Shown here piece by piece: positions 63,070 to 64,000 of a stretch of 64,000 nucleotides of DNA. How positions within the stretch are numbered: the first letter of the stretch is position 1; each line of letters begins with the position of its first letter. Both the position numbers and the translations under genes were made by a program. Source of the DNA: JAFAMS01 sp963715815 (GTDB taxonomy: Bacteria; Vulcanimicrobiota; Vulcanimicrobiia; Vulcanimicrobiales; Vulcanimicrobiaceae); the NCBI GenBank assembly GCA_963715815.1, contig OY970278.1:682001-746000 (forward strand), read 5' to 3'. The notes beneath the pieces are model-generated. The model was not told the DNA's origin. It made no database searches and worked only from the letters and a program-made list of their open reading frames with translations.

Positions 63070-64000
63070 ATGCAATCTCGCGCCGGATTCTTACTCGGCT
63101 CGCTCTCCGGTCTCACCGTCGTTGCGAAAAACGCGGACTTCTTCGGCCGCGCGCTGGCGCAAGCGCCGCTGTCGGGCGTCACCGGTCCGGCCGACGACCA
63201 CGTCCTCGTGTTGATCAATCTGCAAGGCGGCAACGACGGCCTCAATTGCGTCGTACCGTATTCGATGCCGCAGTACTACAAGTTCCGTCCGAAGCTCGGC
63301 GTCGCGCAGAGCGACGTGCTGCGCCTCAACGATCAAGTCGGACTCAATCCGAACATGAAGTCGTTCAAAGCGATGTTCGATAAAGGACAAGTCGCCGTGA
63401 TTCAGGGCGTCGGTTATCCGAAGCCCGATCACTCGCACTTCCGCTCGCAAGAGATTTGGCAGACCGCGGATCCCGAAGGATACTCGGGCACCGGTTGGAT
63501 CGGCCGCTACTTAGATGCAGCGAGTCTTCCCAAAGACAATCTCTTCAACGCTCTGGCCGTCTCGCCGGTGCTTCCCGAGTTGTTCGGTTCGCGCACGGTC
63601 GACGTCCCCGCAATCGACGGCAATCTGCGCGGCTACGGACTCGCAAGCGATCGCAAAGCCGGTGGTGCAGCCGCGTTCCGCTCGATGCTCAGCGACACGA
63701 CGCAGCCATTCAACTCACCATATCTCGGTAAAGTCGCCGAGATCGAAGCCAATGCGCAACGCGGTTCCGAAGAGCTGCCGAAATTGGTCGCCAACTATAA
63801 AACTGACGCGCAATATCCCGCGACGAATCTCGGCCGCAGCCTCGCGCTAGCGGCGCAAATGATCGGAAGCCAAATCGGTACGCGCATCATTTACGTCGCA
63901 CACGGCAGCTTCGATACGCACACGAATCAAAAGGCCACGCAAGATCGTTTGCTCGAGCAATTCTCGGATGCCGTCTCGGCCTTCTACACCGATCTTGCAT
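63070..64000 (+). CDS. DUF1501 family protein (cut by window end)
   Basis: First 310 residues from ATG 63070. N-terminal signal-like FLLGSLSGLTVVAKNADFFG. Hallmarks: VLVLINLQGGNDGLNCVVPY, GLNPNMKSFKAMFDKGQVAV, GVGYPKPDHSHFRSQEIWQT and IIYVAHGSFDTHTNQKATQD, the alkaline-phosphatase-like DUF1501 fold. Paired with DUF1800 ten bases upstream. The stop lies beyond 64000. Confidence 0.93.
   Translation, partial: MQSRAGFLLGSLSGLTVVAKNADFFGRALAQAPLSGVTGPADDHVLVLINLQGGNDGLNCVVPYSMPQYYKFRPKLGVAQSDVLRLNDQVGLNPNMKSFKAMFDKGQVAVIQGVGYPKPDHSHFRSQEIWQTADPEGYSGTGWIGRYLDAASLPKDNLFNALAVSPVLPELFGSRTVDVPAIDGNLRGYGLASDRKAGGAAAFRSMLSDTTQPFNSPYLGKVAEIEANAQRGSEELPKLVANYKTDAQYPATNLGRSLALAAQMIGSQIGTRIIYVAHGSFDTHTNQKATQDRLLEQFSDAVSAFYTDLA

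Noticed and set aside
1..64000. Insertion sequences, phage genes, toxin-antitoxin pairs or defence systems
   Set aside because: No transposase, integrase, phage structural, restriction, Cas or recognisable toxin-antitoxin protein was found on either strand.

Overview
The window is GC-rich (about 60 % by eye) chromosomal DNA from a didermic, apparently aerobic heterotroph: it carries RND efflux, a soluble lytic transglycosylase, b-type cytochromes and leucine, tricarballylate and glycolate catabolism. Gene density is high, with many start/stop overlaps (TAATG, ATGA, GTGA). No phylogenetic marker is present. The repertoire (S53 peptidase, DUF1800/DUF1501 pair, Pro/Thr-rich secreted proteins, 2-oxoacid:ferredoxin oxidoreductase) would fit a little-cultured phylum such as Candidatus Eremiobacterota, but that is a weak guess. 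No IS element, integrase, CRISPR array or rRNA was seen.

Layout. 1-6 kb: tandem RND pump operon with adaptor and an EamA exporter (minus). 6-10 kb: glyoxylate aminotransferase plus a fused glycolate/D-lactate-type dehydrogenase (plus). 10-14.8 kb: ABC importer with a DapA-like aldolase (minus). 14.9-16.7 kb: TPP riboswitch and thiC. 16.7-21.7 kb: envelope and orphan secreted proteins, a GNAT and a tartrate/malate-type dehydrogenase. 21.7-24.4 kb: korAB. 24.4-28 kb: tricarballylate-type tcuA-tcuB plus a divergent SDR. 28-34.7 kb: tRNA-Arg, a run of small single genes, and a 1.16-kb cassette inserted at the 3' end of tRNA-Ala. 34.7-43.8 kb: NIPSNAP, BKACE, S53 and M48 peptidases, SDR, glycosidase, purE-purK and a methyltransferase. 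43.8-48.8 kb: one minus operon running cupredoxin, phosphoesterase, sigma factor, anti-sigma factor, amidohydrolase, glycosyltransferase, VOC protein. 49.7-54 kb: leucine-degradation operon (enoyl-CoA hydratase, biotin carboxylase, HMG-CoA lyase, MOSC). 54-56 kb: cytochrome b with a molybdopterin oxidoreductase. 56-61.5 kb: coupled minus operon of carboxyltransferase, PDZ/GAF membrane receptor, Crp regulator, thioredoxin-like protein and PhnD-like binding protein. 61.6-64 kb: DUF1800 and DUF1501, the last cut by the window edge.

Two things need attention. First, at least 40 genes positions are interrupted by frame breaks, and nearly every one is cured by removing one base. They hit housekeeping genes (thiC, purK, biotin carboxylase) and cluster at 13-17, 22-34 and 42-61 kb, so an insertion-biased sequencing or assembly error is the likeliest cause. 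I annotated these as single genes across the breaks and give the positions. Second, the most biologically interesting structure is the tRNA-Ala cassette: a 29-bp copy of the tRNA 3' end bounds 1.16 kb holding two small secreted-protein genes and no recombinase.

Repeats: at least five copies of a REP-like palindromic sequence occur at about 39.6, 49.5-49.8 and 51.35 kb. One lies in frame inside an SDR gene as an interdomain linker.
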